The notes below the pieces were generated by a model that saw only the letters and a list, made by a program, of their open reading frames with translations, did not search any database and had not been told where the DNA came from. From Streptomyces sp. NBC_01549 (lineage in GTDB: Bacteria; Actinomycetota; Actinomycetes; Streptomycetales; Streptomycetaceae), in NCBI RefSeq assembly GCF_026339955.1, contig NZ_JAPEPW010000001.1, positions 7,461,001 through 7,525,000 of the forward strand: DNA of 64,000 bases, read 5' to 3'. Made by a program: the position numbers and the translations under genes. Numbering within the stretch: position 1 is the stretch's first letter; the number at the start of each line of letters is the position of its first letter. Below are positions 35,947 to 44,082 of this stretch, one piece after another.

Positions 35947-36381
35947 TCAGAGGCTGTCGGCCGGGAGTTCGCCGGTGAACGCGGCGGCCATGCGGAGCCA
36001 AGTCGCGGCCTCGTCGTGGCGCGCCTGGCGTTCCAGGGTGCGTCCGAGCATCAGGTGGGCGTAGTGCTCGACCGGGTCGCGGTCGATGATCTGGCGCAAC
36101 TGCTCCTCGGCCCGCCCCAGTTGCGCGGAGTGGTAGTACGCGCGGGCCAGCAGCAGCCGGGGGCCGGTCTGCTCGGGGACTTCCTCGACGACGGCGGCGA
36201 GTAGCTTGGCGGCGCCGGTGTAGTCCTTGGCTGCGAAGCGCGCTTGGGCCCGCTCCCAGCGCTCGACGGTGGTCTCCTCGTGGGGGACACCGACGCCGTT
36301 GTCGAAGAGGTGCCGGGCGGTTGCCCAGCGGTCGGCCGCGACATCGCCGTTCGGCTGGTAGTCGTTGAGGTTGTCGATCAT
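35947..36381 (-). CDS. TPR-repeat protein
   Basis: A 144-residue soluble helical protein with about two to three tetratricopeptide-like units, for example AAKLLAAVVEEVPEQTGPRL and AEEQLRQIIDRDPVEHYAH. It is likely a protein-interaction module. It follows the luciferase-like oxidoreductase gene by about 140 bp on the same strand, a pairing I have seen repeatedly in Streptomyces, and may share its MarR-controlled transcript. Confidence 0.8.
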   Translation of the reverse strand: MIDNLNDYQPNGDVAADRWATARHLFDNGVGVPHEETTVERWERAQARFAAKDYTGAAKLLAAVVEEVPEQTGPRLLLARAYYHSAQLGRAEEQLRQIIDRDPVEHYAHLMLGRTLERQARHDEAATWLRMAAAFTGELPADSL

Positions 36382-36520
36382 GACGTATCCCTTCCTGGAG
36401 TTGTGTGCGGCAGCCGTCCGGCGTCCTCGGAGCCGGGACGGCCGCTGTCGAAGTCCTCGACGGCCTGCGGGACTTCGGTCTGGCGTTCCTTACGAGCGGG
36501 CTCTCGCGCAGTGCGAAGAC

Positions 36521-37624
36521 TCAGCCGGTCGACCCCGCGGACATGCGTTCGGCGTCGCGAGCGGCGATCAGCGATGAGTGTGTGGGAGCGTTGGGCACGG
36601 TGGCCGGTCGGTTCTTGGCGAATTCCTTGCGCAGGACGGGTACGACTTCTTCGCCGAGGATGTCGAGCTGTTCCAGCACGGTCTTCAGGGGTATGCCGAC
36701 GCCGTCGACGTTGAACAACTGGCGCTGGTAGTCGCCGAAGTGCTCGCGGAAGGTGAGCGTCTTCTCGATGACCTGCTGGGGGCTGCCGACGGTCAGTGGT
36801 GTCTCGTCCATGTACTGCTCCAGGGAGGGGCCGCCACCCATCTGGGGTGAGTTGTCGAAGTAGGGGCGGAACTCGCGTACGGCGGACTGGGAGTTGTGGC
36901 GCATGTAGATGTGGCCGCCGACGCCGACGATGGCCTGTTCGGGGGTGCCGTGGCCGTAGTGGGCGTAGCGCTCGCGGTAGAGGTTGATCAGCTTCTGGAA
37001 GTGCTCCTTGGGCCAGAAGATGTTGTTGGCGAAGAAGCCGTCGCCGTAGTAGGCGGCCTGTTCGGCGATCTCGGGGGAGCGGATGGAGCCGTGCCAGACG
37101 AACGGGGGTACGTCGTCCAGTGGGCGAGGGGTGGAGGTGAAGGACTGCAGGGGCGTGCGGAACCTGCCCTCCCAGTCGACGACTTCCTGGCGCCACAGTT
37201 GGTGCAACAGCGCGTAGTTCTCGATGGCGAGCGGGATGCCCTGGCGGATGTCCTTGCCGAACCAGGGGTAGACCGGGCCGGTGTTGCCGCGGCCCATCAT
37301 GAGGTCCACGCGCCCGTCGGCGAGGTGCTGGAGCATCGCGTAGTCCTCGGCGATCTTCACCGGGTCGTTGGTGGTGATCAGCGTGGTGGCCGTGGAGAGG
37401 ATGATGCGGTCGGTGCGCGCGGCGATCCAGCCCAGCATGGTGGTGGGCGAGGAGGGTACGAACGGCCGGTTGTGGTGTTCACCGGTCGCGAAGACGTCCA
37501 TGCCCACCTCCTCGGCCTTCTGCGCGATGGTCACCATCGCCTTGATCCGCTCGTGCTCGGTCGGTGTCCGGCCGGTGGTCGGATCGGTGGTCACGTCACC
37601 GACGGTGAAGATCCCGAACTGCAT
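36521..37624 (-). CDS. LLM-class flavin-dependent oxidoreductase
   Basis: A bacterial luciferase-like monooxygenase of about 367 residues. It has MQFGIFTVGDVT at the N terminus, EVGMDVFATGEHHNRPFV, RIILSTATTLITTNDPVKIA, LMMGRGNTGPVYPWFG, and a C-terminal PQQVIEKTLTFREHFG. It uses FMNH2 or F420 with O2 or another acceptor; the substrate is unknown. ATG 37624 is preferred over 37633 because GGAG is then 8 nt away. A MarR-type palindrome at 37643-37656 lies at its promoter, matching the one at the MarR gene. Confidence 0.88.
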   Translation of the reverse strand: MQFGIFTVGDVTTDPTTGRTPTEHERIKAMVTIAQKAEEVGMDVFATGEHHNRPFVPSSPTTMLGWIAARTDRIILSTATTLITTNDPVKIAEDYAMLQHLADGRVDLMMGRGNTGPVYPWFGKDIRQGIPLAIENYALLHQLWRQEVVDWEGRFRTPLQSFTSTPRPLDDVPPFVWHGSIRSPEIAEQAAYYGDGFFANNIFWPKEHFQKLINLYRERYAHYGHGTPEQAIVGVGGHIYMRHNSQSAVREFRPYFDNSPQMGGGPSLEQYMDETPLTVGSPQQVIEKTLTFREHFGDYQRQLFNVDGVGIPLKTVLEQLDILGEEVVPVLRKEFAKNRPATVPNAPTHSSLIAARDAERMSAGSTG

Positions 37625-37642
37625 CGCACCCATCTCCGTATG

Positions 37643-37656
37643 GTTGATGTATCAAC
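37643..37656. promoter_or_regulatory. MarR-type operator upstream of the LLM gene
   Basis: GTTGATGTATCAAC: perfect 6-bp arms around a 2-bp centre, 18 bp before the LLM start codon. The same motif recurs beside the marR gene at 38353-38368. Confidence 0.65.
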
Positions 37657-37816
37657 TCGATCTGTGAACGTGACGCCGAGCGCTGGTATTCCAGCGGTTC
37701 GCTCGGAAGTTCCCGCCCCTGGAGGAGTGTCGGTCTCGCCTCGCGAGGGGAGTGGTCGATGAGTCGATTCCGGCCCCGTGAATCGGCGACTTCGCACCGG
37801 TCGCTCGGTCGCTCGG

Positions 37817-38284
37817 TCAGTCCGGCTGCTTCTCCATGTGCTCCAGGACACGGTTCGAGATCTGGGCGAGCGTGCTGAGCTCTTCCTGGGTCAAGGCCTC
37901 GATGAAGAGTCGGCGGACGTGTTCGACATGGAGGGGGGCGGCGGCTTCGATCGCCGCGTAGCCGGCCGGGGTGGCGACGACGAACGCTCCGCGGCCGTCG
38001 TCGGGGCACTCCTCCCTGGTCACCAGGCCGCGCTTGGCCATGCGCGTGACCTGGTGGGACATCCGGCTCTTCTCCCACTCGACCAGCTTGGTCAATTCCA
38101 GGAAGCGCAGCCGTCCGCCGCCTTCTTCGGTGAGCTTGGCGAGCACGATGTAGTCGGCGGCGGACATCTTGGAGTCGGCCTGCACCCGGCGAGACAGTCG
38201 GCCGATGAGCTTCTCCTGCATGCGGATGAGACTGTCCCAGGCAGTCTTCTGCTCGGGGTCGAGCCAGCGCGGTGTCTCGTTCAT
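37817..38284 (-). CDS. MarR-family transcriptional regulator
   Basis: About 155 residues. The winged helix-turn-helix has RLRFLELTKLVEWEKSRMSH, then TRMAKRGLVTREECPDDGRG, the wing with the family Asp-x-Arg. Helices at both ends form the dimer. The ATG at 38284 begins MNETPRWLDPEQKTAWD, the usual start; an upstream frame extension is rejected. It is followed by the LLM oxidoreductase on the same strand. Two copies of the same palindrome, one in front of marR and one in front of LLM, suggest self-regulation and control of the oxidoreductase. Confidence 0.9.
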   Translation of the reverse strand: MNETPRWLDPEQKTAWDSLIRMQEKLIGRLSRRVQADSKMSAADYIVLAKLTEEGGGRLRFLELTKLVEWEKSRMSHQVTRMAKRGLVTREECPDDGRGAFVVATPAGYAAIEAAAPLHVEHVRRLFIEALTQEELSTLAQISNRVLEHMEKQPD

Positions 38285-38352
38285 GAGTGCAGTGTAACGA
38301 GATTGTTGACAGCTCACCTATCTGTCTGCACCCAGGCCCGATGGGGAGAATA

Positions 38353-38368
38353 AGTTGATGCATCAACT
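38353..38368. promoter_or_regulatory. Perfect 16-bp palindrome, MarR operator candidate
   Basis: AGTTGATGCATCAACT is a perfect palindrome, 68 bp upstream of marR and 76 bp upstream of the divergent acetyltransferase gene at 38445. It matches the half-sites of the palindrome before the LLM gene. Confidence 0.75.
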
Positions 38369-38444
38369 GAGTGGGGTTGGTGTGGTGGGCGGACCGACGG
38401 GACTGCCGTGGGGTCGAGCGGGATCAGGGCCAAGAGGAGGACAC

Positions 38445-38753
38445 ATGGCGGTCGAAGTGAGCGACGTGCCCGGAGCGAAGCGCTACGAGGCCCGTGTCGA
38501 CGGAGAGTCCAGGGTCGCCGGCGTCGCGGAGTACATCCGTACGACGGAACTCGTCGCGTTCGTGCACACCGAGGTCGCGCCGGAGTATGAGGGCAGGGGC
38601 GTCGGATCCGCACTGGTCCGCACCGCCCTCGACGAGGCACGCGCCTCGGGGCTGCGCGTGCTGGCCACGTGTCACTTCTTCGCGGGCTGGATCGCGCGCC
38701 ATCCCGAGTACCAGGACCTGCTGTACCAGTCCCGCAGCAAGGTCAGCGACTGA
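38445..38753 (+). CDS. YjdJ-type small GNAT acetyltransferase
   Basis: A 102-residue single-domain acetyltransferase of the short YjdJ-like group. VAFVHTEVAPEYEGRGVGSALV is the acetyl-CoA loop, and VLATCHFFAGWIARHPEYQDL is the family C-terminal Cys-His-Pro segment. The ATG has GAGGAGG a few bases upstream. It diverges from marR and probably shares its operator. It is followed after 43 bp by a broken iron-sulfur protein gene on the same strand; in other actinobacteria these two occur together. Confidence 0.9.
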   Translation: MAVEVSDVPGAKRYEARVDGESRVAGVAEYIRTTELVAFVHTEVAPEYEGRGVGSALVRTALDEARASGLRVLATCHFFAGWIARHPEYQDLLYQSRSKVSD

Positions 38754-38796
38754 ACGAACGACTGAACAGCCGAACACGGCGGTGACGGAGGCCGGT

Positions 38797-39199
38797 ATGA
38801 GCGGGGAAGTCGATATCAAGGCGTACGAGGGGCCGTCGATCACGGTCACCTTCGAGGCCGGGCGCTGCCTGCACGCCGCCGAATGCGTCCATGGCCTGCC
38901 GGAAGTGTTCGACACGGCCAGGCGCCCGTGGATCCAGCCGGACCGCCGACCGCGTGGCCGAAGTGGTACGACGCCGCCCCTCGGGCGCGCTGCGTTATCA
39001 ACTCGCGGACGGCGGGACGGAGTCCCCCAACCGGCCCACGCATATAACCCGTAACGTCATCGGGCAACTGACCGTGCGCGGTGAGATGAGCGTGGACACC
39101 GCGGAAGGTACGCGCGCCGAGACCAGGGCGATTCTGTGCGCCTGCGGGCGGAGCGGCCGTCAGCCGTACTGCGATCACTCGGGGCCCTGCGGTGAGTGA
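38797..39199 (+). pseudogene. Fer4_19/CDGSH iron-sulfur protein, frameshifted
   Basis: The N-terminal part (frame from ATG 38797) is GPSITVTFEAGRCLHAAECV then RRPWIQPD, a Fer4_19 domain. From about 38940 the protein continues in the next frame as ADRVAEVVRRRPSGALRYQL and ends in a CDGSH-type cluster site, CACGRSGRQPYCDHSG. A few bases appear to be missing between IQPD and ADRV, where several extra residues are usual. Normally one polypeptide of about 140 residues; non-functional unless this is an assembly error. Confidence 0.75.
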
Positions 39200-39256
39200 T
39201 GCCCTTGTGCCCAGCCCCCAACAGTAGTTGCCCCTGACGGCTTGGAGTCGAAGCAG

Positions 39257-39470
39257 ATGTCTCTCGCAGCGCAGTTCTCCGAGTACGGCAGCACCGACGT
39301 GCTGAGTGTTGTGGATGTGCCGCCGCCCACCCCGGCCCCGGCCAGGTGCGGCTCGCGGTGCGGGCCGCGGGTGTCAACCCGATCGACTGGAAGATCCTGC
39401 ATGGCTATATGAGCCAGGTGATGCCCCTCGACCTTCCGGCAGGGCTCGGGTCCGACGTGGCCGGCGACCG
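39257..39470 (+). pseudogene. N-terminal fragment of a zinc-type alcohol dehydrogenase/quinone reductase
   Basis: Starts MSLAAQFSEYGSTDVLSVVD, then after a one-base shift near 39340 continues VRLAVRAAGVNPIDWKILHG and stops matching after AGLGSDVAG near 39470. The cofactor-binding and C-terminal domains are gone, and the sequence runs straight into the 3' end of the convergent quinone reductase gene. Probably the product of a deletion that removed the rest of the gene. Confidence 0.75.
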
Positions 39471-39477
39471 GCGCTGG

Positions 39478-40458
39478 TCAGTGAGGGACTGCGACCAGCA
39501 CCCGGCCGCGTCCGCCGGTGTCGACACGGTCATGGGCCTTGGCGATGTCCTCGAGCGGGCAGCGGTCGCCGACGTCGACGGTGAGGGCGCCGACGGCGGC
39601 CGCGGCGGTGAGGTCCCGGGCGGCCTGGCGTTTGGCCGCGGTGGGGAAGTCGTCGCTGCCGAGCAGGCGAAGGGTGACGTTGTTGAACAGCAGCGGCCAG
39701 AAGGGGAGTTCGGTGCGGTCGGCGTGGGTGCCGTACGCGGCGACGACGGCGTCGGGTGCGACGACGGCGTTGTCGAGGTCGGCGTTGGCGGACAGGGACA
39801 CCTCGACAACACGGTGGACGCCCTCGGGCGCGTACGAGCGGATCGCCGTTGCCGGATGGGCGGAGTCGAGGGCGACGGCGTGGGAGACGACGGCCGGGTC
39901 GACGCGGTCCAGGTCGCCGCCGTGCCGGACGGTGCCGATGACGGTGGCGCCGCCCCAGCGGGCGAGCTGGGAGGCCAGGGAGCCGACGCCGCCGAGAACA
40001 CCGTGCACGAGGATGATCCGGCCGTCGACCGGGCCGTCGGCGAACACAGCGCGGTGGGCGGTGATGCCGGGGATACCCAGGCTTGCGCCGAGTTCGTCGC
40101 TGAGGTGGTCGGGGAGCCGTACGGCCTGATGATCGGGTACGACGGTGTACTGGGCGGCGGTGCCGAAGGGCCGGTAGGACTGGGCGCCGTAGACCCAGAC
40201 CCGCTCTCCCGCGCGGACAGGGTCAACTCCCTCGCCGATCTCATCGATGACGCCGGCGGCGTCGCTGTGCGGGACAACTCTCGGGTACGGCATCGAGGAG
40301 CCGAGCCAGCCGCGCCGCTTCTTGGTGTCGCCGGGATTGACGCCCGACACGCTCACACGGACCCGCACCTCACCGGGACCGGGCTGGGGGTCGGGCAGTT
40401 CGCCGACGTTCAGGACGTCGGTGGCGGGGCCGTGTTGGTCGTACCAGGACGCGAGCAT
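39478..40458 (-). CDS. NADPH:quinone oxidoreductase, zeta-crystallin-like
   Basis: A 326-residue medium-chain dehydrogenase/reductase without catalytic zinc ligands. The GroES-like N-terminal domain includes PGPGEVRVRVSVSGVNPGDT and the family DAAGVIDEIGEGVDPVRAGE segment. The Rossmann motif is ILVHGVLGGVGSLASQLARW (about 168-187). It reduces quinones or enones with NADPH. Its start lies 20 bp after the stop of the padR gene on the same strand, so the two form an operon under PadR control. Confidence 0.9.
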   Translation of the reverse strand: MLASWYDQHGPATDVLNVGELPDPQPGPGEVRVRVSVSGVNPGDTKKRRGWLGSSMPYPRVVPHSDAAGVIDEIGEGVDPVRAGERVWVYGAQSYRPFGTAAQYTVVPDHQAVRLPDHLSDELGASLGIPGITAHRAVFADGPVDGRIILVHGVLGGVGSLASQLARWGGATVIGTVRHGGDLDRVDPAVVSHAVALDSAHPATAIRSYAPEGVHRVVEVSLSANADLDNAVVAPDAVVAAYGTHADRTELPFWPLLFNNVTLRLLGSDDFPTAAKRQAARDLTAAAAVGALTVDVGDRCPLEDIAKAHDRVDTGGRGRVLVAVPH

Positions 40459-40478
40459 GGAAGTACCTCCGGTGTCTG

Positions 40479-41009
40479 TCAGGGGTTCTCGGGTGGTGTC
40501 TCGCCCAACTCCTCGCGGATCCAGGCGCGTTCGGCGCGGCTGGTGGCACGGGCGGTGAGCATCATGCCGCGCCGGTAGGGATCGGCGACCTCCTCGGCGC
40601 GTACGGGCCGCTCTCCGTCGTAGAAGAAGCTCGCCGGCTCCTCCAGGAACTGCAGACGCCTGCGCAGCACCGCATGTCGTTCGGCTGCGTCGGGGAGCAG
40701 GGAAAGGAAGGACAGCACCGTGTAGAACCGGGTGTGGTCGGTGATCTCGTGGTCGGCCGGCTTGCGCAGGCGATCGAGCATCTCGGTGCGGCCGGCCTCG
40801 GTCAGGCTGAGCACGTAGCGGGCGCCGCCCGCCTGCGGGTCCGCCCGCCGCTCGAGAAGACCCGCCTTGGCGAGACGGTTGATGGCCGGGTAGAGGCTGC
40901 CGTCACTGACCGGTCGGGTGTAGCCGGTCAGGTGGGAGACACGGCGGCGCAGCTCATGACCCGGCAAGGCGCCTTCGGCGAGGAAGCCCAGTATGGCGAG
41001 TTCCAGCAT
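40479..41009 (-). CDS. PadR-family transcriptional regulator
   Basis: About 176 residues. The PadR winged helix starts MLELAILGFLAEGALPGHEL, with PVSDGSLYPAINRLAKAGLL as recognition helix and wing, and a C-terminal dimer helix region. ATG 41009 matches the family start; the frame stays open further upstream without meaning. First gene of an operon with the quinone reductase. A dyad immediately upstream (41039-41054) is the likely autoregulatory site. The usual inducers are phenolic or drug-like compounds (family knowledge). Confidence 0.9.
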   Translation of the reverse strand: MLELAILGFLAEGALPGHELRRRVSHLTGYTRPVSDGSLYPAINRLAKAGLLERRADPQAGGARYVLSLTEAGRTEMLDRLRKPADHEITDHTRFYTVLSFLSLLPDAAERHAVLRRRLQFLEEPASFFYDGERPVRAEEVADPYRRGMMLTARATSRAERAWIREELGETPPENP

Positions 41010-41038
41010 GGGGCCGATTGTCTCACAATCACATCGAA

Positions 41039-41054
41039 TCGATATTCGTATCGA
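41039..41054. promoter_or_regulatory. PadR operator candidate
   Basis: TCGATA (41039-41044), TTCG, TATCGA (41049-41054) sits inside a longer ATCG...CGAT-bounded stretch, 30 bp before the padR start codon. It is unusually AT-rich for this region. Confidence 0.55.
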
Positions 41055-41058
41055 AACG

Positions 41059-41320
41059 ATGCTACGGCCAGGCAGCGCGGCCGGCCTGCCGCGTGCGTCC
41101 ATGTGGGTGGCGGCGTTCTCGACGGTGGTCGAGTGGTACGACTTCACGCTGTACCTGTTCATGACCACCGTGCTGTCCCGTGCCTTCTTCGGCCCGGCGC
41201 GCTGGTGTTCGGCCATGTAGGTGACCGGCTAGGGCGGCGCAAGGTCCTGCTGGCCTCGATGTCGGTGATGACGGCCGGCGAGGTCGACGTCCTGCTCGCG
41301 GCCGGCATCTTGATCGCCCC
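41059..41320 (+). pseudogene. Remnant of an MFS metabolite:H+ symporter
   Basis: The segment WVAAFSTVVEWYDFTLYLFM and TVLSRAFFG is the first helix of the MHS/ProP-like MFS group. It then jumps, with a frame change near 41205, to ALVFGHVGDRLGRRKVLLAS, the motif-A loop. The intervening residues and everything after about 41320 are missing. A deleted and frameshifted relic. Confidence 0.65.
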
Positions 41321-41588
41321 CAGGCCAAGGGGCGCCCGTTGGCGTAGTCGACGAAGGGCAGTTCGGGAAGGACGAGTGCCGGGGCGCTTCTCCGGCTTGG
41401 CCGCATAGGGGTCGAGAACGCCCAAGCGGGCATGAGACATGGCCGACCGATTCTCATGGAAGCTGTGAGAGCGTGCCTTCGGTCGCGCGACGGGATGACT
41501 CTTCAACGAGGGGACAGGGGGAGTGAGGCCGGGCCCGGCTTCGATGATTCGGTAGTGGTGGCGTCTCGCTTGGGGCCGTCGGGAATCC

Positions 41589-42977
41589 TCATGACCTGCC
41601 TTCTGATTCGTAAGTCCAAACGTTGCCGACGTTGCGGCCGCCCCGGCGCATCACGGTGCCGAGGATGGCTGTGAGATCCTCCTCGACCTCGGTCAGGAGC
41701 TCGGCGCCGAAGACGCACAAGGACTCTTCCCATGGGTGCCAGAAGGTGCCCATACGCAGGTCGCGGGTGAGGAGCTTGTAGTACTCGCCTTCCCAGCACG
41801 CGGCGCCCGGCCAGGTCGGCTGCCCTGGCCCGCCAACGCGCGCGGGGTCGAAACGGTAACCCTGGTGCCACCAACTGACCGAGTAGAGCTGCTCGCCGGG
41901 GCGGACGTGGGCGCGCAGGCCGCGTTCGATGACGTCCTGGAGACGCGCCACCTGATGGTCGTCGGGGAGGTCTCGCCTCAGGCGGTAGGTGTGACGAGTG
42001 TCGGTGACGTCCCCGACATGCCAGGTGACGGAGTCGGACGGCTCGTCAATGGCCGGGTAGTAGGTGTAGCTGGGATTGAAAGCGAAGAGGGACTTGAACT
42101 CGTCGCACAGCGCGTCGTGATCCCGATCGTCGAGCAGCATGGACACCGGGCGGGAGCTGGCGGGTGGCGTGCCGTTCGGCGTCCACGCGTAGACGCGTAC
42201 GGTCGAGACAGCGCGTAAGCCGGCTGCGAGAAGGGCATCCAGGACCGGACCGGTCGGCGCCTCGGCTGTGAGATAGCGGCGGTCCGGCGCCGGCCCTGTG
42301 CCCATGTGGAGGTTCCGGCTGTTGCGGGCCCAGCGGACCCAGTGGGGGAGGAAATCTGCGTGGGGGCCGGTCAAACCCCGAACGGCCGCGAACTCTGTCG
42401 ATCCCACGGCCTCCGCCCAGCCTGCGCCGACGACGCTGGTCTCTGCCTCCAGGAGCTGGACGTTCAGGCCCCAGTTCAGCGAGTTCCCGTGGTCCTCGCG
42501 GATGTCCGCGAGGCCGCGCGTGTAGGGACCGCAGGCCTCGACCAGACGGTCCAGCTCGCGAAGTCGGCGGTAGCCGTATCCCAGTTTGCGCACACGCATG
42601 CCCCTCGCCGGTGTCACCTCACCGACCAGTTCGTCGAGTTCAGCGATGAGCAGCGTCCGCGTCGGTCCGACGGCCGTGAAACCGGCGGCGCGCAGCGGCT
42701 CGTCCATCTGGATCGGGTCGTGACTGTACGCCCGCCACTCGGCGGGCTCGCACCGGGTGGCGAACGCCTCTTGCTGCCGACGGATCAGCCCGGTGACTTC
42801 CGTTGGGTCGGTTTCGTCGGTCAAGGGAGAGTGTCGAACGGCGCCGTGCGTGCCGTAGTGAGTCCGAATCGCCGGTCCGTCCCGCTCGACCACGGCTCCT
42901 ACCGGCGCCCGCTCCGGGATATGCCCTCGCACCTGCTCGTCATACGCTGCCAGCAGCGCGTCCACCCCATTCATCAA
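41589..42977 (-). CDS. Two-domain protein: GNAT-like N terminus plus DUF2716
   Basis: 462 residues. About 1-265 is a divergent GNAT-like region, with GYRRLRELDRLVEACGPYTR and a possible acyl-CoA loop that is poorly conserved. From about 270 the segment FKSLFAFNPSYTYYPAIDEP then SVTWHVGD matches DUF2716, followed by the WWHQGYRFDP and WEGEYYKLLTRDLRMGTFWH segments of that family. DUF2716 proteins have no assigned function. Both domains are in one frame with normal codon use, so the fusion looks genuine. The start may be the first or second Met. Confidence 0.7.
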   Translation of the reverse strand: MMNGVDALLAAYDEQVRGHIPERAPVGAVVERDGPAIRTHYGTHGAVRHSPLTDETDPTEVTGLIRRQQEAFATRCEPAEWRAYSHDPIQMDEPLRAAGFTAVGPTRTLLIAELDELVGEVTPARGMRVRKLGYGYRRLRELDRLVEACGPYTRGLADIREDHGNSLNWGLNVQLLEAETSVVGAGWAEAVGSTEFAAVRGLTGPHADFLPHWVRWARNSRNLHMGTGPAPDRRYLTAEAPTGPVLDALLAAGLRAVSTVRVYAWTPNGTPPASSRPVSMLLDDRDHDALCDEFKSLFAFNPSYTYYPAIDEPSDSVTWHVGDVTDTRHTYRLRRDLPDDHQVARLQDVIERGLRAHVRPGEQLYSVSWWHQGYRFDPARVGGPGQPTWPGAACWEGEYYKLLTRDLRMGTFWHPWEESLCVFGAELLTEVEEDLTAILGTVMRRGGRNVGNVWTYESEGRS

Positions 42978-43109
42978 GCCCCTGGCCCGGCGGATACCTG
43001 TCCACGGCCATGGCGATTATCGGGACCATCGCCGACGGCAGCCACTCATTAACGGTCACCTCGTGGTGTGTGGTGCACTTGCACGCGCCCTTCAGCGGGG
43101 CGACGCCCC

Positions 43110-43300
43110 TCAGATGATCGCCGTACTTGAGCAGATCCGAGTCTCATGCTCAAGGACAAGCCGCCATCCCAGCTCTTTCCACGCCTCCGCGTCGTCCTGG
43201 CGCTGGACCAGTTCCAAGAGCTCCGGAACACGATCAACCTCGAACCAGCAATCACGCGCTTCTGCCCAGTCCACCACTCCGCTATTGAACCCCGATCGCA
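43110..43300 (-). pseudogene. Fragment of a hypothetical gene
   Basis: A short frame reads VDWAEARDCWFEVDRVPELL then EAWKELGWRLVLEHE and ends abruptly. The pattern resembles the start of a family of Streptomyces proteins in which a longer HEAT-like region follows; here the rest is missing. No ribosome binding site is obvious. Low confidence. Confidence 0.35.
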
Positions 43301-43547
43301 CTGATCCGCGTGCTCGCGCAGTCCGTGACGAGGACCGAAACGAGCGCGGCAGCCGTCGGGCGAGACGGTGAGTCCATCGGCCAGGCGATGACCGCCGGGC
43401 GTATGAGTTCCTTCGTCGACCGCCTCGGCTCCGTGGGCGAGGAGATCGTGACCGTCTCGAGGAAGACGGGCTCACGGTCTCGGGACCGGAACGGGCTGGG
43501 TGCAGACGCGGCTGCTCGTCGGCGCGAAGAGCCGATACCGTGCAGCC

Positions 43548-44072
43548 ATGACCGGTGACGGAGAGCGCCCGCTCCTCTTCCTGGACGTCGATGGAACGCT
43601 CCTGCCCTATGGCGGAGCGAGGCTTCCATCGACCCCTGAAGGATGGGACGACTGGCAGGACATGTCGAATCCTCAGCTGGCAGAGATCGACCTTGGGCAC
43701 GGTGCCCGTCTGCTGGCGCTGCCCTGCGTTCTGATGTGGGCCACCGCATGGAGGGAAAGTGCCAACGAGGTGATAGCTCCGCTGCTCGGGCTGCCTCGGC
43801 TTCCGGTGGACGACTTGCCGGACGTGCCGGAGGAGTTCGAGGCCGGCGTGCTGAACTGGAAGACCAAAGCCCTCGTCCAAGCTGCCGCAGGACGCCCGTT
43901 CATCTGGGTCGACGACGGGATCACCGATCTCGATCACGCATGGGTGTCAACGCACCATCGCGGGCACGCCCTCCTCCACCGTGTCGATTCCGCGATCGGC
44001 CTGACGGTTGCGGACTTTGCGGTCATCGATGACTGGTTGCGAGAGCGGCGTACTGAGGCTCAGTCGTGGTAG
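43548..44072 (+). CDS. HAD-domain protein
   Basis: A 174-residue HAD-superfamily protein. PLLFLDVDGTLLPYG is motif I (both Asp present, about residues 9-15). CVLMWATAWRES takes the place of motif II (Thr). NWKTKALVQAAAGRPFIWVD followed by DGITDLDHAW is a plausible motif III/IV region, with Lys and acidic residues. Family members are phosphatases or nucleotidases, but the specific substrate is unknown. ATG 43548 begins the motif-I strand closely. It stands alone and is convergent with the serine hydrolase. Confidence 0.85.
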   Translation: MTGDGERPLLFLDVDGTLLPYGGARLPSTPEGWDDWQDMSNPQLAEIDLGHGARLLALPCVLMWATAWRESANEVIAPLLGLPRLPVDDLPDVPEEFEAGVLNWKTKALVQAAAGRPFIWVDDGITDLDHAWVSTHHRGHALLHRVDSAIGLTVADFAVIDDWLRERRTEAQSW

Positions 44073-44082
44073 CGGGACCCAG

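Noticed and set aside
43110..43937. 275-codon minus-strand frame as a full gene
   Set aside because: Most of it is the antisense shadow of the HAD gene at 43548-44072; only the last part near 43110-43300 looks protein-like.
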